A stretch of DNA of 42,819 nucleotides from Bacilli bacterium. GTDB taxonomy: Bacteria > Bacillota_I > Bacilli_A > RF39 > UBA660. A program made the position numbers and the translations under genes. Numbering within the stretch: position 1 is the stretch's first letter; every line of letters begins with the position of its first letter. Shown piece after piece: positions 1 to 6,543 of the stretch. A model generated the notes under the pieces. The model was not told the origin of the DNA. It did no database searches and saw nothing but the letters and a program-made list of their open reading frames with translations. The stretch covers positions 1 through 42,819 of the forward strand of contig JAFUBW010000015.1 of NCBI GenBank assembly GCA_017459965.1, given 5' to 3'.

Positions 1-180
1 TCTTCTTTTTCTTCCTCTATTACTTCAATGTCTTCATCTGGTAATTCTTCTTTTTCTTCCTCTATTACTTCAATGTCTTCATCTGGTAATTCTTCTTTTT
101 CTTCCTCTATTACTTCAATGTCTTCATCTGGTAATTCTTCTTTTTCTTCCTCTATTACTTCAATATCTTCATCTGGTAAC
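1..180. repeat. 45-bp tandem repeat, at least 4 copies
   Basis: Four consecutive 45-bp units (1-45, 46-90, 91-135, 136-180) encode the 15-residue LPDEDIEVIEEEKEE repeat on the minus strand. The unit at 136-180 differs at only two positions; the others are identical. The array may continue beyond the window edge. The unit is a multiple of three, so copy-number change keeps the frame. Confidence 0.95.
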
Positions 181-437
181 TGATTATATTCTTCTAAATT
201 ATTATTGTCATCTAATTCTTCTAGTATATCATCTAATTCTTCATCAATATCAGTTATATCGTAAATTGCTTGAAACTTAACATCTTTAACAAATTTATTA
301 ATTTGTTGAAGATATGTTTCATCTACAGACATTATTTTATTATATTTATTTATAATTTCATTTTTTTGTTTATCAGTAGGATCACACTCATCAATATATC
401 TATAGAAATTAGCTATATAATTTAATCTTTTTCCCAT
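1..437 (-). CDS. acidic repeat protein, 3' end outside window
   Basis: I do not recognise this gene. The reading frame opens at the ATG at 437 behind an AAGGGGG ribosome binding site and runs off the left edge after 145 codons. The first 85 or so residues are a helical, charged, non-repetitive region (start MGKRLNYIANFYRYIDECD). Then comes a Glu/Asp-rich stretch and at least four copies of a 15-residue unit, LPDEDIEVIEEEKEE. No signal peptide or membrane segment is visible, so the protein is probably cytoplasmic. A near-consensus promoter precedes it. Function is unknown; acidic tandem repeats are often spacers or interaction surfaces. Confidence 0.8.
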   Translation of the reverse strand, partial: MGKRLNYIANFYRYIDECDPTDKQKNEIINKYNKIMSVDETYLQQINKFVKDVKFQAIYDITDIDEELDDILEELDDNNNLEEYNQLPDEDIEVIEEEKEELPDEDIEVIEEEKEELPDEDIEVIEEEKEELPDEDIEVIEEEKE

Positions 438-469
438 AAAAAATCCCCCTTTTTGATTTGACGGCGTAT

Positions 470-498
470 ATAATACCATAAGGGGGTCATTTTGTCAA
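470..498 (-). promoter_or_regulatory. promoter of the acidic repeat protein gene
   Basis: Minus strand: TTGACA (498-493), 17-bp spacer, TATTAT (475-470) with an extended TG-n motif just upstream of the -10. Confidence 0.75.
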
Positions 499-512
499 AT
501 TTTTTGGCATTT

Positions 513-535
513 AAAAAATCCCATAAAAGGGACTT
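513..535 (-). terminator. probable terminator after tRNA-Ala
   Basis: Minus strand AAGTCCC, 6-nt loop, GGGATTT (one G-T pair), followed by a T run. It lies 12 bases past the tRNA-Ala CCA end. Confidence 0.55.
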
Positions 536-546
536 AATTTTATAAA

Positions 547-623
547 TGGTGGAGCTTAGGGGACTCGAACCCCTGACCCCCTGCGTGCAAGGCAGATGCT
601 CTAGCCAACTGAGCTAAAGCCCC
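547..623 (-). tRNA. tRNA-Ala (UGC)
   Basis: Full cloverleaf on the minus strand. The acceptor GGGGCTT pairs with AAGCTCC, the anticodon TGC sits in CTTGCAC, the T-loop is GGTTCGAACC, and ACCA is encoded. Confidence 0.97.
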
Positions 624-629
624 ATTTCC

Positions 630-652
630 ATTTGCAATTAACAATTGCAAAT
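630..652 (-). repeat. perfect inverted repeat in the tRNA-Ala leader
   Basis: Arms of 10 bp (ATTTGCAATT / AATTGCAAAT) with a 3-nt loop lie between the -10 box and the tRNA 5' end. There is no T tract after it on the minus strand, so it is not a standard terminator. It may be a 5' leader hairpin removed by RNase P. Confidence 0.6.
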
Positions 653-654
653 AG

Positions 655-684
655 ATTATAACATAACTATTTAGTAAAAGTCAA
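655..684 (-). promoter_or_regulatory. promoter of tRNA-Ala
   Basis: Minus strand TTGACT (684-679), 18-bp spacer, TATAAT (660-655) with extended TG-T. It sits just downstream of the DUF1292 gene. Confidence 0.7.
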
Positions 685-686
685 CA

Positions 687-1034
687 TTATTTTTCAGTAT
701 TTTCGCTAATTAATTTATCAACAACAGTGCATAATCTATCAAATTCTTTTTCATCATCAACACTTACAAGCATATCGCCATTTTCTGTTGATTGAACTTC
801 GAATAAATAAGAATTATCTTCATTATCTAAATCATTAACAATAGCATAACTTTTACCATTATCATCAAATGTTCCAACTATTTGTGCTTTTACTTTTTTT
901 CCATTATCATCTTCTAATTCTATTATTAAAGGATTATTGCATCCACATGAACAATTTTCATCGCATTTGCAATCATCACCACAAGTACATTCACCTTCAG
1001 CACAATTGCAAACTTTCTTTTCTTCTTTTTCCAT
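687..1034 (-). CDS. DUF1292 family protein with Cys-rich N-terminus
   Basis: A 115-residue protein. Residues ~40-110 match the small DUF1292 (YrzB-like) fold: a beta-rich domain with 'IIELEDDNGKK' and 'YAIVNDLDNEDNSYLFEV'. The N-terminus is unusual, with nine Cys between residues 9 and 32, mostly as CxC pairs (CNC, CTC, CKC, CSCGC), which looks like a soft-metal or Fe-S/zinc binding segment. A longer frame from a TTG at 1052 is rejected because that codon overlaps the GGAGG site serving the ATG at 1034. It lies 38 bp after trxB and may share the peroxide-stress operon. Family function is unknown. Confidence 0.8.
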   Translation of the reverse strand: MEKEEKKVCNCAEGECTCGDDCKCDENCSCGCNNPLIIELEDDNGKKVKAQIVGTFDDNGKSYAIVNDLDNEDNSYLFEVQSTENGDMLVSVDDEKEFDRLCTVVDKLISENTEK

Positions 1035-1072
1035 ATTTCTTATAACCTCCAAATTAATTATAACATATTATC

Positions 1073-1972
1073 TTATTTTTTAATACTTTTTATTGCGTTA
1101 ACTGCCGCAATAGCCCCATCTGATGTAGCGGTTACAAGTTGTCTTAATGTTTTTGGTCTAATATCACCTGCTACATAAACTCCATCAATATTAGTTTTTA
1201 AATTTTTATCAGATTTTATGTATCCATTTTTATCTGTTTTTAAATCTTTTGTTAAATTCCCATTTTCAGGAATTTGACCAATGGCAATAAATATACCAGC
1301 AACTTTTAAATTAGTTATATTATCATTATTGTCTTTTATATCTATATCACTAACTTTATCTTCACCATTTATACTTACTACATTACTATTTAATATGAAT
1401 TCTACATTGTCTTTTGTCTTTAATTTTTTTACCATACTAGCACTTGCTTTAAATTTTTCATTTCTGTGTATTAAATATACTTTTTTACAAATGTTACTTA
1501 AATAAATTGCTTCTTCAAAAGCTGTATTACCAGCACCTACAACAGCTACTGTTTTACCTTTATAAAACATTCCATCACAAGTTGCACAATATGATACACC
1601 TTTACCTTCAAATTCTTTTTCACCCGGAACATTAAGGCTTCTATTTCGCACACCAATTGCCACTATTATAGAACTTGCCTCATAAGTATTTTTATCAGTT
1701 ATTACTTTTTTTATATCACCATCTACAATTTCAATTGCTTTTTCAAACTTAACTTCAGCACCAAGTTCAACAGCCTGATTATATAAATTAGTTGCAAAAT
1801 CAAATCCAGATATATGAGGTGTTGCTGGATAATTATCTATTTTATCAGTAGTAACTATTTGCCCACCATAAGTATTAGCCTCAAGTACTAATACATTCTT
1901 ATTACTTCTTTTTGCATATATAGCACTTGTTAACCCTGCTGGTCCAGCACCTATTATAATTACATCATACAT
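1073..1972 (-). CDS. trxB: thioredoxin reductase
   Basis: A cytoplasmic flavoenzyme that reduces thioredoxin with NADPH. The 299-residue length is typical of the family. It has an N-terminal FAD motif GAGPAGL, the redox-active CATC pair near residues 129-132, a central NADPH Rossmann motif GAGNTAFEEA, and the C-terminal FAD motif 'GVYVAGDIRPK'. The ATG at 1972 is chosen over a GTG at 1981 that overlaps the AAGGTG ribosome binding site. It follows ohrR by one base, so it is cotranscribed with gpx and ohrR; this links the thioredoxin pool to a thiol peroxidase and its regulator. Confidence 0.95.
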   Translation of the reverse strand: MYDVIIIGAGPAGLTSAIYAKRSNKNVLVLEANTYGGQIVTTDKIDNYPATPHISGFDFATNLYNQAVELGAEVKFEKAIEIVDGDIKKVITDKNTYEASSIIVAIGVRNRSLNVPGEKEFEGKGVSYCATCDGMFYKGKTVAVVGAGNTAFEEAIYLSNICKKVYLIHRNEKFKASASMVKKLKTKDNVEFILNSNVVSINGEDKVSDIDIKDNNDNITNLKVAGIFIAIGQIPENGNLTKDLKTDKNGYIKSDKNLKTNIDGVYVAGDIRPKTLRQLVTATSDGAIAAVNAIKSIKK

Positions 1973-1973
1973 A

Positions 1974-2414
1974 TTATTCACCTTCCTTTATATTATATAA
2001 CACTTTATATAAAAGTTCATATAATTTTAAAGCATCTTTTTCAGATAAATTTATACATTTACCTACTTTTTCTGGTATTAACGCTGCTTTTTCTTTTAAT
2101 TTTTTTCCTTTTTGTGTGATTGATATCATTAGATTTCTCTCATCATTTTTTGATCTTTCTCGTATAATATAACCTTTTATTTCAAGTTTTTTTAAAAGTG
2201 GTGTTAGAGTACCTGAATCTAAAAATAATTTTTCACCAAGTTCTTTTACTTTTAGTTTGTTATTTTCCCACAATATTAACATTGTTATATATTGGGTATA
2301 TGTTAAATCAAGTTCATTTAAAAATGGTTGATATTTTCTTATTACTTCTTTAGAAACTACATAAAGTGGAAAACATAGTTGATTTTCTATTTTTAAACAA
2401 TCAAATGTATCCAT
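1974..2414 (-). CDS. ohrR: OhrR-type MarR family peroxide-sensing repressor
   Basis: A 146-residue winged-helix MarR protein. The N-terminus 'LKIENQLCFPLY' places one Cys at about residue 14, matching the single organic-hydroperoxide-sensing Cys of Bacillus OhrR. The following Tyr-containing helix 'LDLTYTQYITMLILWE' is also characteristic. The DNA-binding wing is 'RSKNDERNLMISIT'. In this family oxidation of the N-terminal Cys releases the operator. It starts one base after the gpx stop (TAAtATG) without a clear ribosome binding site of its own, suggesting translational coupling. A perfect palindrome in the operon promoter is its likely operator, giving autoregulation. Confidence 0.88.
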   Translation of the reverse strand: MDTFDCLKIENQLCFPLYVVSKEVIRKYQPFLNELDLTYTQYITMLILWENNKLKVKELGEKLFLDSGTLTPLLKKLEIKGYIIRERSKNDERNLMISITQKGKKLKEKAALIPEKVGKCINLSEKDALKLYELLYKVLYNIKEGE

Positions 2415-2415
2415 A

Positions 2416-2889
2416 TTATAATAATTCTTTTATATCCTTTTCTATTTTTTCTGGTGTATCTGTTGGTGCATATCTATTAATTACATTCCCTTGTCGATCA
2501 ACTAAAAATTTAGTAAAATTCCATTTTATATTACCACTTAATAATCCTTTCTTTTGTGATTTTAAATATGTGAATAATGGGTCAGCATTTTTACCATTAA
2601 CATCTATTTTTGCAAATTGTTTAAATGTAGTATTGTAGTGTAATGTACAAAACTCATGTATTTCATCAGCACTTCCTGGTGCTTGATTTCCAAATTGATT
2701 ACATGGAAAATCTAGTATTTCAAAACCTTCCTTATTGTATGTTTCATATAATTTTTCAAGTCCTTCATATTGTGGAGTAAATCCACATCCAGTTGCAGTA
2801 TTAACTATTAATAGTACCTTTCCTTTATATTCTTCTAAGCATACTTCGTTACCCTTGTTATCTTTAACTTTATAATCATATATACTCAT
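2416..2889 (-). CDS. gpx: glutathione peroxidase family thiol peroxidase
   Basis: A 157-residue thioredoxin-fold peroxidase of the GPx family. The peroxidatic Cys35 lies in NTATGCGFTPQY, followed by the conserved FPCNQFG block and the WNFTKF motif with the catalytic Trp/Asn. Non-animal members with Cys instead of Sec normally use thioredoxin as reductant, which fits trxB two genes downstream. First gene of the operon; start ATG 2889 behind AGGAGG. It reduces hydrogen or organic peroxides in the cytoplasm. Similar to BsaA of Bacillus. Confidence 0.93.
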   Translation of the reverse strand: MSIYDYKVKDNKGNEVCLEEYKGKVLLIVNTATGCGFTPQYEGLEKLYETYNKEGFEILDFPCNQFGNQAPGSADEIHEFCTLHYNTTFKQFAKIDVNGKNADPLFTYLKSQKKGLLSGNIKWNFTKFLVDRQGNVINRYAPTDTPEKIEKDIKELL

Positions 2890-2903
2890 AAAATCCTCCT
2901 TTT

Positions 2904-2929
2904 TAATTAAATTGTATACAATTTAATTA
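2904..2929. promoter_or_regulatory. OhrR-type operator palindrome
   Basis: A perfect 26-bp palindrome centred between 2916 and 2917 with core ATTGTATACAAT. It resembles the TACAATT-AATTGTA operators of Bacillus OhrR and overlaps the -10 box of the gpx promoter, a typical repression position. Confidence 0.8.
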
Positions 2930-2954
2930 TATAAAATTGAAATTGTATTGTCAA
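2926..2954 (-). promoter_or_regulatory. promoter of gpx-ohrR-trxB
   Basis: Minus strand consensus TTGACA (2954-2949), 17-bp spacer, TATAAT (2931-2926). The -10 is inside the OhrR palindrome. Confidence 0.85.
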
Positions 2955-2983
2955 TAAAAAAAGTAAATCTTGAAGACTTACTT
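2954..2983 (-). terminator. terminator of the aquaporin gene
   Basis: Minus strand AAGTAA-g-TCTT / AAGA-t-TTACTT hairpin followed by seven Ts. It overlaps the aquaporin stop codon and sits directly upstream of the next promoter. Confidence 0.75.
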
Positions 2984-3655
2984 TTTCTTTGTATTTAGAT
3001 ATTTAAATACAAAAGCTGATAGTGCAGCACCAATAAGTGGTGCAACTATAAATACCCAAACTTGAGAAAGTGCAGTACCTCCTTGAATTAAAGCAGGAGC
3101 TAAACTTCTTGCAGGATTTACAGATGTACCTGTTAATGTTATTCCAAACAAATGAACAAATGTTAAAGTTAATCCAATAACTATACCTGAAACATTAGAT
3201 TTCTTTTCGTCACTTGTTACACCTAGAATAGTATAAACAAAGATGAATGTTAGAATTATTTCAACAATAATTGCACCAAATAAACTAATGTTTACTGCAG
3301 ATAATTCACCATATCCATTTGAACCTAATGCATCAGTTCCAAGTTCAGTTGCCTTTAGTATTGCATATAATATTCCAGACCCAGCAAGAGCACCTAAAAT
3401 TTGAGATGATACATATCCAATAAATTCTTTAACAGTCATTTTTTTAGAAATTAATACTGCTAGAGAAACAGCTGGATTTACATGACATCCAGATATATCA
3501 CCTATAACATAGGCACTAGCAACTATTGCTAAACCAAAAGCAAGTGCTGTTGCAATTATATTTCCTCCTGAAATTGCTGCCACTCCTGTACCAAATAAAA
3601 CTAAAGTGAATGTCCCAATAAACTCTGCTACATACTTCTTAATATCTTTACTCAT
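2978..3655 (-). CDS. aqpZ: aquaporin Z-type water channel
   Basis: A 225-residue, six-helix MIP family membrane protein. Two half-helix motifs are visible, HVNPAVSL at N60 and SVNPARSL at N180. The selectivity-filter residues appear to be F40, H168, T177 and R183, the set seen in water-selective AqpZ rather than in glycerol facilitators. The C-terminus ends in a short cytosolic basic tail. It has its own ribosome binding site (AAAGGAT) and terminator, so it is probably monocistronic. Predicted to move water across the cytoplasmic membrane. Confidence 0.88.
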   Translation of the reverse strand: MSKDIKKYVAEFIGTFTLVLFGTGVAAISGGNIIATALAFGLAIVASAYVIGDISGCHVNPAVSLAVLISKKMTVKEFIGYVSSQILGALAGSGILYAILKATELGTDALGSNGYGELSAVNISLFGAIIVEIILTFIFVYTILGVTSDEKKSNVSGIVIGLTLTFVHLFGITLTGTSVNPARSLAPALIQGGTALSQVWVFIVAPLIGAALSAFVFKYLNTKKK

Positions 3656-3722
3656 AAAACCATATCCTTTCTAATATTATTGTAATTTTAATTTATGCAA
3701 ATGTCAATTAAAATATACTTTA

Positions 3723-3935
3723 TTAGTTTTTATTTCTTTTTAAGTTTCTATAATAATTTTTACTTGATATGCCTAGTATAACACCAAGAGCCATATCAAT
3801 TGCGGTTATTGTTGCACCTATTTGTTCACCATATGGAATGTTCCAAATTTGAAAAATTGTTATTACCAAAGTTGCTAGTGCAGGCAAAACAACTAATGCA
3901 ATTCTTTTTAAAAAATCATAAATTTCATTTTTCAT
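3723..3935 (-). CDS. phage Dp-1-type holin
   Basis: A 70-residue protein with two membrane helices. The block 'ALVVLPALATLVITIFQIW' followed by 'GEQIGATITAIDMALGVILGIS' and 'NYYRN' matches my memory of the putative Dp-1 holin family of Gram-positive phages. Such proteins form holes that release endolysin. Here no amidase or other lysin is adjacent, and no structural phage gene is near. It overlaps the preceding small gene by 11 bp. It could be a phage remnant or a domesticated pore used for protein or vesicle release. Confidence 0.75.
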   Translation of the reverse strand: MKNEIYDFLKRIALVVLPALATLVITIFQIWNIPYGEQIGATITAIDMALGVILGISSKNYYRNLKRNKN

Positions 3936-4254
3936 TTTTATTTCCTTTCATTAATTCTTCCCATCTTTTATGAATATAAGAATTTTGTTTTAAATCGTTT
4001 GTGTAATGGTCATATATTTCATAAGCCCTTTGTTTTTGTATTTCATCTATTTCTTCACTTGTTTCTATGTTGCTTAGGAAATTTACTAAAAAATTTTTAC
4101 ACTGTGAAATATCTAGTTCCTTAATATTATCATTAATTGGATCTAATGTTTTATCTACTTGATTTTTTAATCTTTTTGATAGAAATTCTATTGAGCTTAT
4201 AATTGTGACAAAAAAAGTTAAAAATATACCGATTTGTTCTAATGTAATATTCAT
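3925..4254 (-). CDS. small membrane protein paired with the holin
   Basis: 109 residues: an N-terminal membrane helix (~6-25, 'IGIFLTFFVTIISSIEFL') followed by a charged, probably helical cytoplasmic part. Genes of this layout commonly precede Dp-1-type holins in phage lysis cassettes, but I cannot assign a proven function. Its 11-bp overlap with the holin gene shows coupled translation. AAGGAAGGTG ribosome binding site before ATG 4254. Confidence 0.65.
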   Translation of the reverse strand: MNITLEQIGIFLTFFVTIISSIEFLSKRLKNQVDKTLDPINDNIKELDISQCKNFLVNFLSNIETSEEIDEIQKQRAYEIYDHYTNDLKQNSYIHKRWEELMKGNKNEK

Positions 4255-4475
4255 TTTTTACACCTTCCTTACTTTATAATCGTTTTATCTAATATAATGT
4301 ATTCTCTATTTCTTTTAAGGTGTGTTTGATAATCTGTATAATAATTAACTATTAAAATATATGTTTTTTTTATAAAAAAATCAATTTTTTTTATTTTTTT
4401 AGGGGATTTTCTTTTTTTTTGACGAATATATATATTGAAACAATTATTTTAAATTACTTTGAAAGGAGCAATATT

Positions 4476-5246
4476 ATGAAAGAAAATTTAAAAGAACTGT
4501 ATAAAGAATTTTTGTTTATTAAAAATATGGGATGGATAAAAAGTAAAAGAAATGGTACTGGTGGAATTGGATATACTTTTGAAACATTAATTGGGAAACC
4601 AGAAGAAAATTTTCCTATTCCTGATTTTAACGGAATAGAAATAAAAACTTGTAGAAGAAATACTGGAAGAAATGTGCATCTATTCACTGCAGCGCCTGAT
4701 GGAGATTTTTTATTTCCAAACGAAAGAATTTTAAAATATTTAGGTTATCCAGATAAAAAAATACCAAAAACAAAAGTATTTAATATGAATTTTAATTCAA
4801 AAGAATATAAGACAATTGGTTGGTATAAAGAGGGTAAAATCTTTGTTAATAAAAAGCAGAAAAAAATTGATTTTATCGCAAGAGAAATATATGGAAAAAA
4901 ATATCCAATAGATACATCATGGTCATTTAAAATGCTTGAAGATAAATTAAATTTGAAATTAACATATTTAGCTAGAATAATAGCTGATGTAAAAACAATT
5001 GATAATATTGAATACTTTAATTATAGTCAAATAAAATTTTATAAATTAAAGAGTTTTGATACTTTTATTTCATTAGTTGAAAAAGGATATATAAAAATTA
5101 GTTTTAATATTGGTGTTTATAGAGATAAGGAAAAAAAAGGGAAAATCCATGATAGAGGTGTTGGCTTTTCCATTAATGAAAAATTCTTAAATATGCTTTA
5201 TGATGAAATATATATAGATTTGGGTCAAGAGGTTGCAAATAAATAA
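4476..5246 (+). CDS. MvaI/BcnI-type restriction endonuclease (MutH fold), orphan
   Basis: A 256-residue protein. 'GGIGYTFETLIGKPEENFPIPDFNGIEIKT' spans residues 29-58 and carries the E36 and D50-x4-E55-x-K57 catalytic pattern of the PD-(D/E)xK MutH/MvaI/BcnI group, whose members cut or nick CCNGG-type sites. ATG 4476 behind GAAAGGAG is chosen over an upstream TTG at 4419. No DNA methyltransferase is in the window, so protection would have to come from elsewhere, from a host lacking the modified site, or from nicking-only activity. It ends 33 bp before attL of the tRNA-Pro element, so it is flanking DNA, possibly a leftover of an older insertion there. Confidence 0.8.
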   Translation: MKENLKELYKEFLFIKNMGWIKSKRNGTGGIGYTFETLIGKPEENFPIPDFNGIEIKTCRRNTGRNVHLFTAAPDGDFLFPNERILKYLGYPDKKIPKTKVFNMNFNSKEYKTIGWYKEGKIFVNKKQKKIDFIAREIYGKKYPIDTSWSFKMLEDKLNLKLTYLARIIADVKTIDNIEYFNYSQIKFYKLKSFDTFISLVEKGYIKISFNIGVYRDKEKKGKIHDRGVGFSINEKFLNMLYDEIYIDLGQEVANK

Positions 5247-5271
5247 AAAAAAACAACCTATTTCAGTTGTT
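5243..5271 (-). terminator. likely original tRNA-Pro terminator
   Basis: Minus strand AACAAC, 8-nt loop, GTTGTT followed by a T run that overlaps the stop end of the endonuclease gene. It starts only 7 bases beyond the CCA end of the attL tRNA fragment, as expected for the terminator of the unoccupied tRNA-Pro locus. Confidence 0.6.
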
Positions 5272-5278
5272 AAATACA

Positions 5279-5297
5279 AAATGGTCGGGAAGACAGG
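5279..5297 (-). other. attL: duplicated 3' end of tRNA-Pro
   Basis: 19 bp identical to 15036-15054 (AAATGGTCGGGAAGACAGG); sequence diverges on both sides. It contains the CCA end and acceptor strand of tRNA-Pro but no tRNA body. Confidence 0.9.
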
Positions 5298-5397
5298 TTG
5301 ACTTGGGATAAGTCTAATTTAATTGATTATGGTTGAATTTCTTGTATTTACAAGGAGTTCTTTTTTGTTTGATTTAAACAAAATTATACTTTTTTAG

Positions 5398-5426
5398 AAA
5401 AATCTTCTCCCAATCTTCTCCCAAAA
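5398..5426 (+). repeat. left internal direct repeat, putative Int arm site
   Basis: 29 bp identical to 14974-15002, containing two tandem copies of TCTTCTCCCAA (5403-5413, 5414-5424). It lies 100 bp inside attL in the same orientation as the right copy. Confidence 0.85.
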
Positions 5427-5470
5427 TTATGATATTTATATAAAGTATGTCTCCCCATATTTTTAAATTA

Positions 5471-5643
5471 TTATTTTGTTCTATTAATTTCATCAAACAT
5501 CTTCTTATATATAAAAAATGGTTCTTTCCAATTTTCATAATATTTCATAATGACTGACATTGATGGCAATCCTAATTTTGAAAGATCTTTTGAATTAGGT
5601 ATATCTTTCCCATCTTTAATCCAATCAGAAATTGCATCATCTA
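5471..5643 (-). pseudogene. fragment of a DNA-binding-like gene without a start
   Basis: An open minus-strand frame of ~55 codons encodes 'DDAISDWIKDGKDIPNSKDL' and then 'LGLPSMSVIMKYYENWKEPF', ending at the TAA at 5473. It has no usable start: the frame opens right after a stop, inside the nitroreductase 3' end. The LPS...Y..W pattern recalls the short repeats found beside HNH/homing endonucleases, but the match is weak. Probably a decayed or truncated gene at the element end. Confidence 0.4.
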
Positions 5644-5652
5644 CTTCTCTTT

Positions 5653-6543
5653 TTAAAATAATTTTTGTTGTTTATTATCATCTGAATATCTATGTATTTT
5701 ATTCTTTCTATCTTTTTGAACTCCACGATGATATTTTATTTCAGGATACCCAAATCCTACAATTAATTTTATATAATGATCTTCAGGTATTCCCAACATC
5801 TTTCTTGCTTCTGGAACTAATTCTTCTAATACTTCAGATGGATAACTCATTATTGCTGTTCCAAGTCCAAAAGAATTTGCAATTAATTCAAAGTATGCAG
5901 ATGCTATATTACAATTTACTTTTGAATCTTCTGCCCATTTACCAACACATTTTTCATGTGCAATAAATAAATGAGGTGCTCCACAAAATAGTAAATCATC
6001 TTTTCTTACAGTTTTTTCTGATTGTTTCATTTTTTTATAATAAAAATCACTAAAGCTATGAGTATAGATATGTTTCTTTGCGAGTTCTTCCATTTTAGGA
6101 TATGCAACATTCCATATTTCTTTTACTCTATCTTTATCATCAATAACTGTATATTCTACATTACAAGCATTTCCACCAGTAGGTGCTGATTCCATTGCTT
6201 TTAATATTCTATCTATAATACTTCTATCAACATTCTTATTTAAATATCTTCTACATGTCCTTCTATTTGTTAGAAGTCTTTCCATGTACTCTCCCATTTC
6301 TTCTGGAACTGGTGGTTTAGAATCTTTAGGATCTTTACCAAATATTGATATAGCTCCTACAGGACAAACTGCTAGACAATGCTGACATCTCCAGCAACCT
6401 CTCCAACCATATCTTTCAAAATCTTTCATTTCAGGGTATCCATCTTCACCAAATTCTAATACCATACCAGAGCAAGTATTTATACAATTCCCACACTTAA
6501 TACATTTTGATTTATCTACAATAAATTGAGTCTTTTCTTTCAT
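5653..6543 (-). CDS. diferredoxin-nitroreductase fusion flavoprotein
   Basis: 296 residues. Residues ~10-70 form a 2[4Fe-4S] ferredoxin domain (CIKCGNCINTC and CWRCQHCLAVCP). Residues ~85-280 form a nitroreductase FMN domain starting RRTCRRYLNKNVD, with 'APTGGNACNVEY' and 'FGLGTAIMS'. Proteins of this design are oxidoreductases fed by ferredoxin or NAD(P)H that reduce nitro, quinone or enone substrates, or act in thiol/cofactor chemistry. It overlaps the SirTM stop by 4 bp (ATGA) and ends the cargo operon. AAAGGAG ribosome binding site. Its substrate cannot be read from sequence. Nitroreductases are frequent targets of HxlR regulators, which fits the regulator of this cluster. Confidence 0.85.
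   Translation of the reverse strand: MKEKTQFIVDKSKCIKCGNCINTCSGMVLEFGEDGYPEMKDFERYGWRGCWRCQHCLAVCPVGAISIFGKDPKDSKPPVPEEMGEYMERLLTNRRTCRRYLNKNVDRSIIDRILKAMESAPTGGNACNVEYTVIDDKDRVKEIWNVAYPKMEELAKKHIYTHSFSDFYYKKMKQSEKTVRKDDLLFCGAPHLFIAHEKCVGKWAEDSKVNCNIASAYFELIANSFGLGTAIMSYPSEVLEELVPEARKMLGIPEDHYIKLIVGFGYPEIKYHRGVQKDRKNKIHRYSDDNKQQKLF

Noticed and set aside
1-180. CRISPR-like array
   Set aside because: The repeats are directly tandem without unique spacers and lie in frame within a coding sequence.
2978-3655. Glycerol facilitator
   Set aside because: The selectivity positions read F, H, T, R, the water-channel set; a GlpF-type pore would have smaller residues instead of the His.
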